64,000 nucleotides of DNA from Hygrophila difformis. Lineage: Eukaryota; Streptophyta; Magnoliopsida; Lamiales; Acanthaceae. The first letter of the stretch is position 1. Each line of letters starts with the position of its first letter. Where the stretch lies: contig JAOANR010000014.1 in NCBI GenBank assembly GCA_030278955.1, positions 20,338,068-20,402,067 of the forward strand, given 5' to 3'. A program made the translations under genes and the position numbers. This document shows positions 1 through 10,188 of this stretch, piece after piece. The notes beneath the pieces were generated by a model. That model had not been told where the DNA came from, made no database searches, and saw only the letters and a list, made by a program, of their open reading frames with translations.

Positions 1-169
1 CGTGCATTATAATATCTGTTTATATTTTGCTAAATTGTTCTTATGCAAACAGTAGTTATTATTGCATTATAATGCTTCGATGTTCCAACAGTAGTTAATA
101 GATTATGCATTTAATACTTCGATGTTCCAATCGTCCCGCGCGGCGTAGCGCGCTCAGTCCGAATTCTAG
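1..169 (+). mobile_element. 3' end of a Helitron-like element
   Basis: A GC-rich hairpin (5-bp stem CGCGC/GCGCG at about 137-152) lies 13 nt before CTAG at 166-169, and the next base is T. Helitron 3' ends have this design: a short hairpin, about 10-12 nt, CTRR, then a host T. The rest of the element lies left of the window. The 3' end at 5082 has a similar loop core (GCGTAGCG). This is motif-based only; no helicase is visible. Confidence 0.45.
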
Positions 170-1214
170 TATATATATATATCTAATATATATATGCCTT
201 ACGTTGGTATGTTCAATGAACAGTAGACTTTGTCGTTTTCTGCTTCTGATTTCCACTAACTATCTCAACCCTACTCCCCTAATCCCCGCTCCAGCTCTGC
301 TTCCATTCTCCTCCTCTCATCTCCGTTAGACCCTCCCCCGTTTCTGCAATTCCAGAATTCCACCCGCCGCTGCCGCATCCAGGTCACTCGATGCACCACT
401 ACATTGCCGCCTCCCGGTTTGGGGTTGGATTTAGCTTCATCTCCATCCATCTTTTTTAGGTTCCCCTCACGCGCCCAAGCACATCGCCCCTGTCGTGCAA
501 GCGGAGCCGTGCAGTCCTGTTTTCTCCGCCTCCGTGTATGCGGCTGTTGGGTTAGGTGTTGTCTAGTGAATAATCATTAGCTGTTATAGTTTGATTTCAA
601 AGTTAGGGATTTCGTTTGGTTTCTAAATCGCCACTAGTTGTTGTAGTTTGATTTCAAAATTAGGGATTTGGTTTGGTTTCTGAATTACCGCTCGCCGCCC
701 GCCGCCGCCGTCTCTCACACGAGCCTTAGCACTTGCTCGCCCCTACTGCCTACGACCTTCGCCCTCGTTGCTAAGGGCTCGCCCCTCCGCCTGTGCCTCC
801 ATCTCCGACTCCAAAACTCACTTCTCCGCTCTCATGCTCGTTTGCACATTCAGCCGGCACTGCCCATCCCTGCGTTCATCTCACGCTGCTCAGGTCCCTC
901 TCGCCCAGCCACCGTGCTGCCGTCCCTGCGACACTGCTGCCCCGCCCGCCCCGCCGGCCACAGGTATGGTATTTTGCCGAATTTGCCCTTTTCGTCAGCC
1001 GATCTGATTGTTTTTTGTATGTAATTTTGATTTTGTTTGGATTTCTTGCTGTTGACAATTATCCAGCTGAGGAATTATTGATCAAACATCGCGATAGCTA
1101 GCTGCTGTTCCCTATTGGGCCTGGTAAGAAATAGCGTTTCCTTTTTTGTTTTCAGTTGCGGGATAGTAATAGAGCATTATCTAATTTTCTGGAACAGTTA
1201 AATTTGCTCCATTG

Positions 1215-1870
1215 CAATCCCCAAAGATATCTCCGACTGGAACAATGTTGGAAGTATGCATGATGAAGATAGTTATCCTGTAACAGAATCTAGTGGTAGC
1301 ATGGTTAATGTTGAGGATTACCTAATGGAGAAAATGAATAAGGATCTTAAAGCGGTTGATCTGGAGGAGTCCTTTTGCTGGCAGTCATACAATTATGCAA
1401 AAGTATGTGTTTTCCTTTTTGATTTCAGTTGCATTTTTTTCTCCATTTCCGCATTAAGAAAACAAAAATATGAACAAAAATCTTGTTTACCAAACAACAT
1501 TGTTCTAACATCTGATAATTTATAAATTTAGCAACATGTTTTGAAACTAAAAATTTGTGTAGCTCCAAATACATGGAACAGAAAAGAAAAAAAATTGGTT
1601 GGCTATGTGTTCTTTGTGATACTTTTTGGTTTTCTTTAGTGAAGACTCACCTTACATACCTACAGGACGATTTTGGTTCTCTACTCTGATTAGTTTGCTT
1701 CAGTGGTTGCTGTTGCATTTTCTCTTCCTTATAGTATAGTTAACTTTTACTATGTTCAGGTTTCATTTTCTTTTCCTCATTGTTGAGTTAACTTCTATTT
1801 TATTTTTCAGGTTTCATTCAAGATGATAGGACCCTCGTTGTCAGGAATGACTATTGACCCTAAATCTGTA
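1215..1870 (+). pseudogene. Unidentified exon-like fragments
   Basis: An open frame over about 1215-1401 reads through an ATG at 1256 (MHDEDSYPVTES...) and ends at an AAA|GTATGTG donor-like site. A second short open stretch, about 1812-1868, follows TTTTTCAG and ends at a GTAAGT donor-like site. The translations are not low-complexity and look like real coding exons, but I do not recognise the family. The GC-rich, pyrimidine-rich leader at about 280-970 resembles a gene 5' region and may come from the same source. The most economical reading is a captured gene head inside the Helitron-like element. No complete reading frame exists. Confidence 0.3.
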
Positions 1871-2579
1871 AGTTTTTTCTGTTTTCAATCGCAGCTACTC
1901 TTCAAGAGGAATACCAAAAAAGGATTGCTTTATGCCAATATCTTATCATGGTCCTCCAATTCTCTCATTCATATGGTTTATTCTTCCAGCCGCATATCTG
2001 GTATACTTAATTTGAACGAAAAGTTCCCTGACTGGCTTTGTTGAAACCAAAGGAACATTTGGATATAAAAAATGGTTAGTTTCAGGCAGTCATAACTTAT
2101 TATAGTCAACTACTTGAATTGCTATGCTCTAATTAACAAGTGGAGTGTATCAACTCCGAAGGACTTGAATATCCCCTATTTACTTGTTTCACTGGATGTT
2201 GGGATTATTGCTGCACATTGTTATTTCGATTGGAGCTGTGTATTGTGTGTCCGATTTTATCATAAAGTGGTTAATGTCAATGAATTGTTCGGTTAAATTC
2301 CTCTTTCTTTCATGACCTCGAGTCGTATCAAGGTATTTCTTGTTGTTTTTCATACCATAAGGTTTAAGCTTTCTATGTTGATCTCTATTCCCTACTCGGT
2401 GGTGATGGACATGGAAGGTTCTGCCGTTCGGGCCATTTTACTATAATAATGTGCTTGGTTGTTACTTTATATGTTTGCTTTATATGTTTGCTTCTGTTGA
2501 ATGTTTTATATCATAATGCTAGAATTCATTTTTTCAATGTCTTTGCTATTCGTCAAACTTTATTCCAACAATATGTTTA

Positions 2580-4395
2580 GCAGTCATACAACAACTATTG
2601 CAGCTGAAAACAACGACGTTCCAATGAGGTTGCATGGATTTGAATTTGGGAAAGCAAGTGGAATGGCACCTTATGCTGGGTAACATTCCGGTCTGATCAA
2701 TTTCACCTGTCTCTTGCAATATGAATCTGTCGTGGAACCAACAGTTGGTTTGTTTATGGTTTTATAGGATTGTTGTTTACAAGGCGTTATACAAGTATTT
2801 GGTGGATTTGTAGCTGATGTGGTTGCTGCTATCGATCAAGTATACTTTGCTTCGTTCTGCTGTTTGTACTAAAGGTGAATCTGGTTTGAACTTTGATAGA
2901 TTAGTTATTGACATTTTTCTGTGCGATGAAATAAGGATTTGATGATGATCATTCTATGCCTACTTTATGTAATTACGAAAATATTCAGCTGTCCTCATAA
3001 GAAGATTTTGATTTTGACAGGCTGTTCATGATGGTGTCGATATTTTGAATTTTTCGGAGGGACCTATCAGCTATAAGTCTTGTGATGACTTCTTCCTCTT
3101 CTCCGTGCAATCTGAGCGGAGGAAGCTTCAAAGCGGACAGCCTTATAGAGATAGATAAAGCCCAAGGAGTCGTCCTTATTGAAAACTAAAGCTGCTAACT
3201 GCATTAACAAGCAATTACTCTCCAAACGAGGTTCGATTTATATCTTTACTGCTTTATAAGGTATAAGCTCCGAAAATATCCCGATAAAGGCAAAAAAGTA
3301 AATAAAAGTAAATAGAAGGACTGGAAGAACCCAGCTAGCACAAAGACCAGATTCTTAAACCCGTTTGATGCCACCATTTTTTCAGCTGTAAAAGCTGGAA
3401 TTTTTGTTGTACAAGCTGCTAGAAATAAGAAACAATTCTCCATTGATAGCAAATGGTTATCCATTAAACGGAGGAAATCTTATTGAAAAAAAAAAGAAAA
3501 AGAAAAATGAGGTTATATTAAACGATACAAGAACCATCTCACCTTGGGCAATGGGAAGAATTTAGCTGGAATTATATTGTCACGTAGGACACACACTTAT
3601 ATTAAATGATATTGGAATATAGTTCCTGGTCCTGATTCTGCTCCTACTGTTCTCGATGATCAAAAAATCTTCCAGAATGTTGTTATTAGTATAAATCGCA
3701 TAATTTTTTAACTTTTTCTTTTATGAGATTTTTCTGAGCTTTAAGTTATTTTATTATTTTCTCTAACTTCACAATTTTTCGCTATTATGCAGCTGCCACA
3801 CATGCAAATGAGAAATTCACCATGGTGGCAGCTAACGACGTGATGCTGGATTCCTCCGTTTCTAGGTATAATCCTGCTGATTGCCAACAACCTGAACTGT
3901 TAAATAAGAATTTAGTGCACGGAAACATTCTTCTATGTGGATAATCTTTCAATTTTGTTGTTGGGACTGCTTCAATTAAGAAAGTTTCGAAGACTGCACA
4001 GAGTCTTGGTGCAGTTGGCTTCGTCCTTGACTCCTTGCAGTAAAAAGTGCTTCTCCAGGGACAAAACTCGATCCTGTTCATGTTGGTCTTCCCGGGATTC
4101 TCATACGGATGTTAGTTTATCTATGGTAGCTACTGTTATCATTTCTCTTGATTGTTCATATAAATTTGTCCAAATGTGGCAGAAACTTAAATAACGACGT
4201 TTCCTGTTATTACCCATTAGGAACTCATAGACTACTACAATGTCTCTACACCAAGAGATTGGACAGGCCGAATTAATTGGCTTTGTTCTCCGCTCGTGGA
4301 CCTAACATCAAGGATTACAGTTTTCAAGAGGTGGATCTCCTGAAACTGGATATTCTAACTCCCGGCTCTCTGATATGGGTGGCTTGGACTCCTAA
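2580..4395 (+). pseudogene. SBT2-type subtilase pseudogene
   Basis: Ordered fragments resemble plant subtilisin-like proteases of the SBT2 type. At 2580-2681 there is SHTTTIAAENN and FEFGKASGMAP. At 2768-2840 there is VVYKALYK, then after a frameshift FGGFVADVVAAIDQ. At 3021-3065 there is AVHDGVDILNFS, and at about 3340-3425 NPFDATIFSAVKAGIFVVQ. At 3790-3940 there is FTMVAANDVMLDSSVSRY and KNLVHGNILLCG, and at about 3943-4090 FVVGTASIKKVSKTAQSLG. At 4290-4395 there is ARGPNIKDYSFQEVD and PGSLIWVAWTPN. Intron-like spacers with AG/GT borders remain, so this is genomic DNA and not a retrocopy. Stops, frameshifts and deletions break every module; the N-terminal part with the catalytic Asp and the C-terminal GTSMA Ser region are absent. 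It lies inside the putative Helitron, so capture is likely. Confidence 0.7.
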
Positions 4396-5081
4396 TAGTA
4401 TATGCTACCGTTTTTATGCAACTGATTGGACGTAATAGATACTATTTGAGACCAGAGTGCTTCCTTCGGTGTTTAAAAGTGTGACATTTTCTGATTCTTT
4501 TTTATTTGTTGCAGGTGACTCTTGGAGCTGTCGTTCAACATGCGCACATCTTCCCCCCCGCCTTAGGCTTTCCGAATTACAACTGAATAAGCCACCATCG
4601 TTTTCCAAGGTATTTAAAGTCCTGTGTTGCATTTGTCCTGCAACTTTCTTGCAAACAACAGAGGCTTGCCAAAATCACTCTCAAGAGTTGTGTTTCCTTG
4701 TATGCCATTTTTTCTTTTTATTATTATTTCTCAACTTAGCATGTGTCTTTCTAATTTTTCGGAATTTCTGAAAACCGCTATTTGTCTACAGTTTGTGCTA
4801 ATGTTAGGTATGGTTTTAACTTTTAATTCTGATATTTTGATTTTCTTATTCTCTAGATATCTTTCTTTTACAATTTGTGATTGTTTAAAGTTCCTGCACA
4901 GGTTTTCTTGAAGGGCTTGCCTAATCAAAGAAAATTGTAAGAAAAATGTACTATAGTTTCTATTGGATATTTCGTTGCCACCTAACTTTCGAATTATTTA
5001 TTTTAATTTTACTTTTATTTTCATAATGTTTGTTCCTCACCGGGCGCGCGCAGCGTAGCGTGCGCCGCCAAGCGAGTTCTA

Positions 5082-5083
<2 letters not shown>

Positions 5084-5123
<40 letters not shown>
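5084..5123. repeat. (TA)n microsatellite
   Basis: A pure TA run follows the CTAG terminus of the Helitron-like element. A shorter TA tract follows CTAG at 170-181, consistent with insertion into one AT-rich target. Confidence 0.85.
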
Positions 5124-5125
<2 letters not shown>

Positions 5126-5549
5126 CTCTATAAAATCATCCAATGTTATTCCTCGAATGTTTAGTTTTAACAACTTTGTTTAAGTTAATAAAATCATCCA
5201 ACTTTTTGCAGCACACCATACGTGATTTTGAGCATTGATAAATGTTGGAAAGGAGTAGGACATGTTTAATTTGTTAACTTGCACCCCCTAGCTTCAAGTT
5301 TCTCTCTCTCTTTTTTTTTTTCCCTATTTTTTGGGGGGGTTCAAGGGTTTTTGAGTCCCGGTGCTTAGGCAATAGTGACTAATGTTATTCGCTCGTTGAC
5401 TTATAGACACCTCAAAGAGTGGAATAACTAGATTAAAATTTTAAGATTGATTTACACTCAAATTCAGGGGTTGATTCCTGTTTGGTTGAGGGTGGACTGG
5501 TGGTGGAGTCCAGCACCCCTTTCAAGTTGGAGAACCTATGTTAAATTTT

Positions 5550-5784
5550 GGTTTATATTTCCATGTTTTTTTTTTGGTACAAGGTGACGCCAATGCGTCG
5601 GCAAAGAAAGAAAAAGAAAACAAGAAAAGGAAGTAAGCTAATGAACGAACGTGAAACACCAAAGATGTCAATCTCTAAGAAAACAAACGCCTGCCAAATC
5701 TGCCGATAGCAAGGGACGAACATCGTTGGGAGGAAAGACCCAAGTAGTGAAGAACTCCACCTCTCTGGTTTATATTTCCATGTT
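5550..5784 (-). mobile_element. Short LINE/SINE-type retroposon with 18-bp target-site duplication
   Basis: The 18-mer GGTTTATATTTCCATGTT occurs at 5550-5567 and again, perfectly, at 5767-5784. The roughly 199 bp between them begin with a T run on the plus strand, which is a poly(A) tail on the minus strand. This is the signature of target-primed reverse transcription on the minus strand. The body has no ORF and no clear Pol III boxes, so it is more likely the 3' end of a severely 5'-truncated LINE than a SINE. Confidence 0.75.
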
Positions 5785-5876
5785 GCCTAAATAAACCCTA
5801 GACAAATGTTATTTTAGGAGTGAAATTGTACGGATACGGTTGAATAATATCGAATAAATATATTATTCCGTATGAT

Positions 5877-5986
5877 GAGGACTTGGCTTAATGGTCAAGT
5901 CTCTCTCTCTCAACCTGAAGGTTAGGAGTTGGATTCCCCACTTGACCCCTTATCCATACACTTTGTCCTTTTATAATTTGTGTGAC

Positions 5987-6025
<39 letters not shown>

Positions 6026-6100
6026 TGGAGGTTAGGAGTTCGATTCTCCACTTGACCCCCTATCCATACACTTTGTCCTTTTATAATTTGTATGACATGA
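5877..6100 (+). mobile_element. tRNA-derived SINE-like repeat with internal duplication
   Basis: The head has a box-A-like stretch (TTGGCTTAATGGTCAAG, 5883-5899) and box-B-like stretches (GAGTTGGATTCCC near 5927 and GAGTTCGATTCTCC at 6036-6049), as in Pol III promoters of tRNA-derived SINEs. The box-B half plus its tail (ending CTTTTATAATTTGTRTGAC) occurs twice in direct repeat, at about 5898-5984 and 5985-6096, separated by an expanded CT tract. I found no convincing flanking duplication. Confidence 0.55.
5987..6020. repeat. (CT)n microsatellite
   Basis: A perfect CT run lies inside the second half of the SINE-like repeat. The first half has only about four CT units at the same place, so this is a lineage-specific expansion. 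Confidence 0.9.
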
Positions 6101-6148
6101 ATTTCTATAACCTATTTTATACCTTGTATAAGCTGTTCGAAAAATATA

Positions 6149-6408
6149 CTCACTTCGTTTTGCTAAAATTGAAACGTTTGAAAATTGGGTATCATTCACA
6201 CACGTAGTTTGACTTAAAGTTTTATAATAGTTATGCTAGTTAAAATATAATCAAGTGAGATCTTGTCAAATTCGTCTTGCCGAGTAGTTTTAAAATATCG
6301 AACTTTTAGAATTTTTACTAGTACCGAACTTGAATTATTAATAATTTAAAATGTGCATTGGACAGCGTGCACTGTGGGTCCGTTTCAATTTTTTGAAAAC
6401 GGAAGAAG
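6149..6408. mobile_element. Stowaway-type MITE (family A)
   Basis: The element starts CTCACTTCGTTTTG after TA and ends AAAACGGAAGAAG before TA, giving imperfect inverted ends of the CTCCNTCCG type flanked by the TA duplication of Tc1/mariner MITEs. Its interior (TTTTTACTAGTACCGAAC and AAAATGTGCATTGGAC) recurs in diverged form at 47219-47467 and 51393-51636. It has no coding capacity. Confidence 0.7.
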
Positions 6409-6515
6409 TACTACATATTTACTTTTAACTTTCAAAATTACCTGTGTAGAAAATGACAAAATGTCGTATGTAATAAAACAGAATGCCGCCAACTTTTATA
6501 CTTCATAGTATAATA

Positions 6516-6769
6516 CTCCTTCCGTTCCTTTTTAGTTGTCTCTTTCAGCTCAATTTCAACAGCCAATGTTTGCATTAATTAACTCATAAGTTTACATTTT
6601 TACCCTTCACCTAAACTCTTTCTTAATAAATGTCAACAAATAACATTTATGTAAAGTGAAGAGCAATATAGTAAAAACATAGCATAACTACCTATAACTA
6701 CCTAAAAATCACAATTATTTTAGAACACTTTTTACTATCTAAAAAAAAACTGAAAAGGAACGGGAGGAG
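6516..6769. mobile_element. Stowaway-type MITE (family B)
   Basis: The terminal inverted repeats CTCCTTCCGTTCC and GGAACGGGAGGAG differ at one position and are flanked by TA on both sides. At 254 bp, AT-rich and without an ORF, it fits a non-autonomous Tc1/mariner (Stowaway) element. Confidence 0.8.
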
Positions 6770-7346
6770 TATAATTTATTAAGTTTCCAAATACCCTTGG
6801 AAAATCTAGATCATTCAAAGTTAATCCAAAGCTTGGGTCCGCTTTGGTTTTAGGCCCAACCTAGACGCATTGCTGCTTTAGAGATGTTAATGAGTCAGTT
6901 TTGGATCAATTCCTACAAGATCCAAGGCTACACCCAAGTTGTTATCCCTAAAACCATACCCATATAATGTTATTTTAACACAAAAACTTACCCCTTTATT
7001 TACTGCAGATTCCAAGATGCTGCTGTATTTGTTATTTAAGCATACCCATGTGACCCATGTGACGCCAGCAACTCAGCATATCTCATTAGCTATTAAATAT
7101 CGAATTCTACTCAGTTCACTGTACTTATTCATTTAATTAAGGGATAATTAATAGTACTACTTTGAATCAGTGTGCTATGTGTGACATGCCTGAGTTGCCC
7201 TGTCCCTAGCCTGTCCTGAAAAATAGTTCACATTTTCTTGGAAACCAGATCTCATGTCTGTATTGCCATTCCCTTTATGCTCTATTTCTCAAGAACATGA
7301 GAAAACTGAATAACTAAGTTACCAAGATTGGTTTACACTTTCACAT

Positions 7347-8962
7347 ATGGATGAGTTATTTGCAAGTCCCTCATTGTTTACCTTTGCAACTTTAATCTTG
7401 GTGTGGTTTCTCAGCAGCCGTGTCTTCAAACCACATCGAAATGCAGGGCTACGACTGCCTCCTTCGCCACCGCGAATACCAGTCTTGGGAAACCTCCACC
7501 AGCTAAGCGTGCTGACCCACCGATCATTGCACTCTTTAGGCATGAAGTATGGCCCGATAATGCTGCTTCACTTTGGCAGCCGGCCGGTGATAATTGTGCA
7601 ATCATCAGATGCAGCTAGAGAGATCATGAAAACGAACGATCTCATCTTTGCGGATAAGCCCAATTCGAGAACTACCAGACGGTTGTTTTATGACAGCAAG
7701 GACATATCCACTGCGCCTTATGGCGAGTACTGGAGGAGAATGAAAAGCATGTGCATTCTCCAGCTGCTGACCGGGAAGAGGGTGCAGTCTTTTGATTTTA
7801 TCCGGGAGGAAGAGATGGAGCTTTTTTTGAAAAAGATTGCTGAGTGCAGCTTGTGTCGCTCGCCTGTCAATCTGAGCGAACTGTTTGAGATGTTGACAAA
7901 TAATGTGATCTGCAGAGCCGCTTTTGGGAGGAAATACGGCGAAGGAAATGATGGGAGGAAGTTCCTGAGCCTTCTCAGGGAAATTCTGCTGCTGATGGGG
8001 AGTACAAACGTGGGGGAGTTTATTCCTTGCCTTCGGTGGATTGATCATGTTAGAGGATTCAACAGGAGAGTCGACAAAGTTGCAGAGGAAGTCGATGAGT
8101 TTTTGGAGATGGTGATTCAAGAGAACATGTATCCACCAGGCGCTGCAGCTGAGGTTGAAATTGGAGAGAATTTTGTTGGCATTTTACTGGAAATCTACAA
8201 GGGCAATAACACGACTGCAGGCGTTTCAATCGATAGAGATGGTGTTAAAGCCATTCTCCTGGTGAGCTTTAAACGATCACTTTTCATGCTATTTTTTTCT
8301 TATAGTTTTGTTTCTAGATATTTCACGGGGTTTTCGAAAAATACCTGCAGAATATGCTTGCTGGGGGAACCGACACAACAACAGCGACGCTAGAATGGAC
8401 AATGACAGAACTCCTAAGGCACCCCAATGTGATGAACACTTTGCAATGTGAAGTAAGAGCAATCCTGAAAGACAGTAATCAAGGCATAACCAACGAAGAC
8501 TTCAACAAAATGAAATACCTGAAAGCTGTGGTGAAGGAAGTTATGCGCTTGCATCCTCCGATCCCATTTCTAGCACGAGAAGCACGCAAAGATGTCAAGG
8601 TTATGGGGTATGATATCGCCGTTGGGACAATGATCCTTATTAACACTTGGGCAGTCGGTAGAGATCCATCTTCTTGGAATGAACCAGAAACATTCAAGCC
8701 AGAAAGGTTCTTGAACGGTTCGATAGACTTCAGGGGTCTAGATTTCGAGCTAATCCCATTCGGAGCCGGGAGAAGGGGCTGTCCGGGGATTGGATTTGGC
8801 ATGGCGAGTATTGAACTCGCGTTGGCTAATCTTGTGCAGACGTTTGATTGGGACTTGCCAGAGGGAACAAAATTGGACGACACAGAACAACCTGGTATCG
8901 TCATTCATAGGAGAAATCCTCTTTTCGCTATTCCTTCTGAATGTCGTCTCAATAAAGATTGA
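7347..8962 (+). CDS. Cytochrome P450, CYP71A-like (2 exons, intact)
   Basis: This is a predicted ER-anchored haem-thiolate monooxygenase that would use O2 and NADPH:P450 reductase; the substrate cannot be read from sequence. Exon 1 is 7347-8261, the intron 8262-8350 (GTGAGC...CTGCAG, phase 0) and exon 2 8351-8962, giving 508 aa, normal for the family. Visible features in order are an N-terminal membrane anchor (about residues 8-25), a proline-rich hinge (PPSPPRIPVLGN), the I-helix AGGTDT (309-314), K-helix EVMR (368-371), PERF (422-425) and the haem loop [10 protein letters not shown] (442-451, Cys449). The single phase-0 intron just before the I-helix motif is the classical CYP71-clan position. 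No stop or frameshift is visible. A broken paralogue lies at 38843-40310. Family placement is by pattern; CYP71A versus a neighbouring CYP71 subfamily is unsettled. Confidence 0.93.
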
Positions 8963-9002
8963 TACTATCCATGAAATATTTCATCATCTGCTTATCATTC
9001 TC

Positions 9003-9101
9003 ATTTACATCAATATCATTGTCAGAGTAAGCATCTGCATTTTGTAGCTCCCCGGTAAGTTCATCCTCCATCTCTTTAGAAAAACTGCTGCTGTCTTACA
9101 A
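9003..9101 (-). pseudogene. Relic of the NUB1 last exon
   Basis: Read on the minus strand, this stretch encodes MEDELTGELQNADAYSD and a few flanking residues, nearly identical to the C-terminal acidic tail of NUB1 at about 40570-40670. It ends abruptly on both sides. It sits about 40 bp after the stop of the intact P450, just as NUB1 lies downstream of and convergent to the P450 pseudogene at 40.3 kb. It is therefore a leftover of a duplicated CYP-NUB1 block. The 3' flank of the P450 stop (AATAAAGAT.GATACTATCCA) is also shared with 40300-40330. Confidence 0.85.
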
Positions 9102-9207
9102 AATACACAATAATAAAAAAAATAAAATAAAATTGTATGGTTTAAATATTATAGGATGAAATGGATTCGACAAGGGACTCATGCGAAGCACCTCCATCGA
9201 TGGAGAC
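9102..9207. other. Short intergenic segment ending in the copia target site
   Basis: AT-rich sequence without coding signal. The last five bases (GAGAC, 9203-9207) are the left copy of the target-site duplication of the copia element. Confidence 0.7.
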
Positions 9208-10141
9208 TGTTAATACCCATATTTTGAGATAATGTGTTCCAACCCAATGATGAACACTAGATAGGTTCCCTTCCTCAAGTCTTATCCGCGTGGTATTATT
9301 GGCAAGATATTCCCTGTGATCGGATAAGGTCGTCTCTGCATGGTAAGGAGAATCTCCCCAACGGTCGTCTGGTCATCCTCAATATGGGCGTTTTATACAA
9401 GGCATACATATCCTACCATCTAAGGGAAGACGTCGGCTATGGAAGGAGGAAGATTTCCTGGATATGATTATCTCCTTCCATAGCAACAGGATTTCGAATG
9501 TCCCTTTAAGAAGGACTGATTACAGTGGACGTGTTACACCTTTTAAGTATTATCCTTCTTATGTTCTAAACGTGTGAGAAATCCTTTATCAATCTCTTCA
9601 CCCCATCCGCAAGATTCATCACTTGTGAAAGAGATTGGTACTTGAGTGATTATTACTATCGTCATACACATTGAACCCTTGATTGATTTCGACACGTTCG
9701 ATCAAGGGAAGCACTCAAGTTTGTGTCAACAAGATACTACTCTTCATTGCTACATCAAAGGGAGGATCTTTTACAGGTTCACTCAAGGGAAACTTGGAGA
9801 AGGAGTCTTCAAGGGGTCGAAGCAGAATCGGAGCATTCTCACCAGAAAAGGAAATTTCTGGTACCATCGATCATCCGCTTGGGTGTTGGAGTAAAAGGTT
9901 ACTGGTTCACTATTGTTCGTGTTGTAACGTGGTGTTCGAACACATAGTGGAACACTCCTGGATTGGTATCCCCCAGACGTAGGCCTTGGGCCGAACTGGG
10001 TCAACAACTCTCTGTTTGTTCTTGTTTCTTTACTGCACTTATTTACTTCTGAGCACTAACCTACTAACAAGTCTTTTAAGTGTGTGATTGAACAAACAGT
10101 TGTGGTTAAGGTTTTTAATCTTGACGTATAAGGGACCAACA
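9208..10141 (+). repeat. 5' LTR of the copia element
   Basis: Begins TGTTAATACC right after GAGAC and ends GGACCAACA right before the primer-binding site. It is the same length as the 3' LTR at 18078-19011, with about 8 substitutions by eye. It should hold the element promoter. Confidence 0.95.
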
Positions 10142-10143
10142 AG

Positions 10144-10155
10144 TGGTATCAGAGC
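10144..10155 (+). other. Primer-binding site of the copia element
   Basis: TGGTATCAGAGC is the standard complement of the 3' end of initiator-Met tRNA used to prime minus-strand synthesis in plant LTR elements. It lies 2 nt after the 5' LTR. Confidence 0.93.
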
Positions 10156-10188
10156 TCACACACCTTCGGGTGAGATCCAAACGTCAAG

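Larger units (their letters stand above)
182..5082 (+). mobile_element. Putative non-autonomous Helitron with captured gene fragments
   Basis: The right end has an imperfect 9-bp hairpin (GGCGCGCGC/GCGTGCGCC, 5043-5066), 12 nt of spacer and CTAG at 5079-5082, followed by T and a TA microsatellite. The left end is tentatively the TC at 182-183, preceded by A in a matching TA tract, so insertion would be between A and T. No Rep/helicase ORF is present. The interior carries decayed exons with intron-like junctions from a subtilase (2580-4395) and from unrecognised sequence (about 1215-1400, 1810-1870, 4515-4610), as expected of a Helitron that captured genomic DNA. The left end is the weakest part of the call. 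Confidence 0.4.
5124..7346. other. Intergenic, upstream of the CYP71 gene
   Basis: Apart from the retroposon, SINE-like repeat and MITEs listed separately, I see only AT-rich non-coding DNA. No convincing TATA box stands out in the last 200 bp before the P450 start at 7347. Confidence 0.6.

Noticed and set aside
668..1101. Overlapping ORFs of 79-118 aa in a GC- and pyrimidine-rich stretch
   Set aside because: Low-complexity Pro/Ser/Ala/Leu translations in three frames reflect base composition; there is no conserved domain, and a gene leader is more likely.
8948..8956. AATAAA as poly(A) signal of the P450
   Set aside because: It lies within the last codons before the stop, so it cannot be the functional signal of this transcript.
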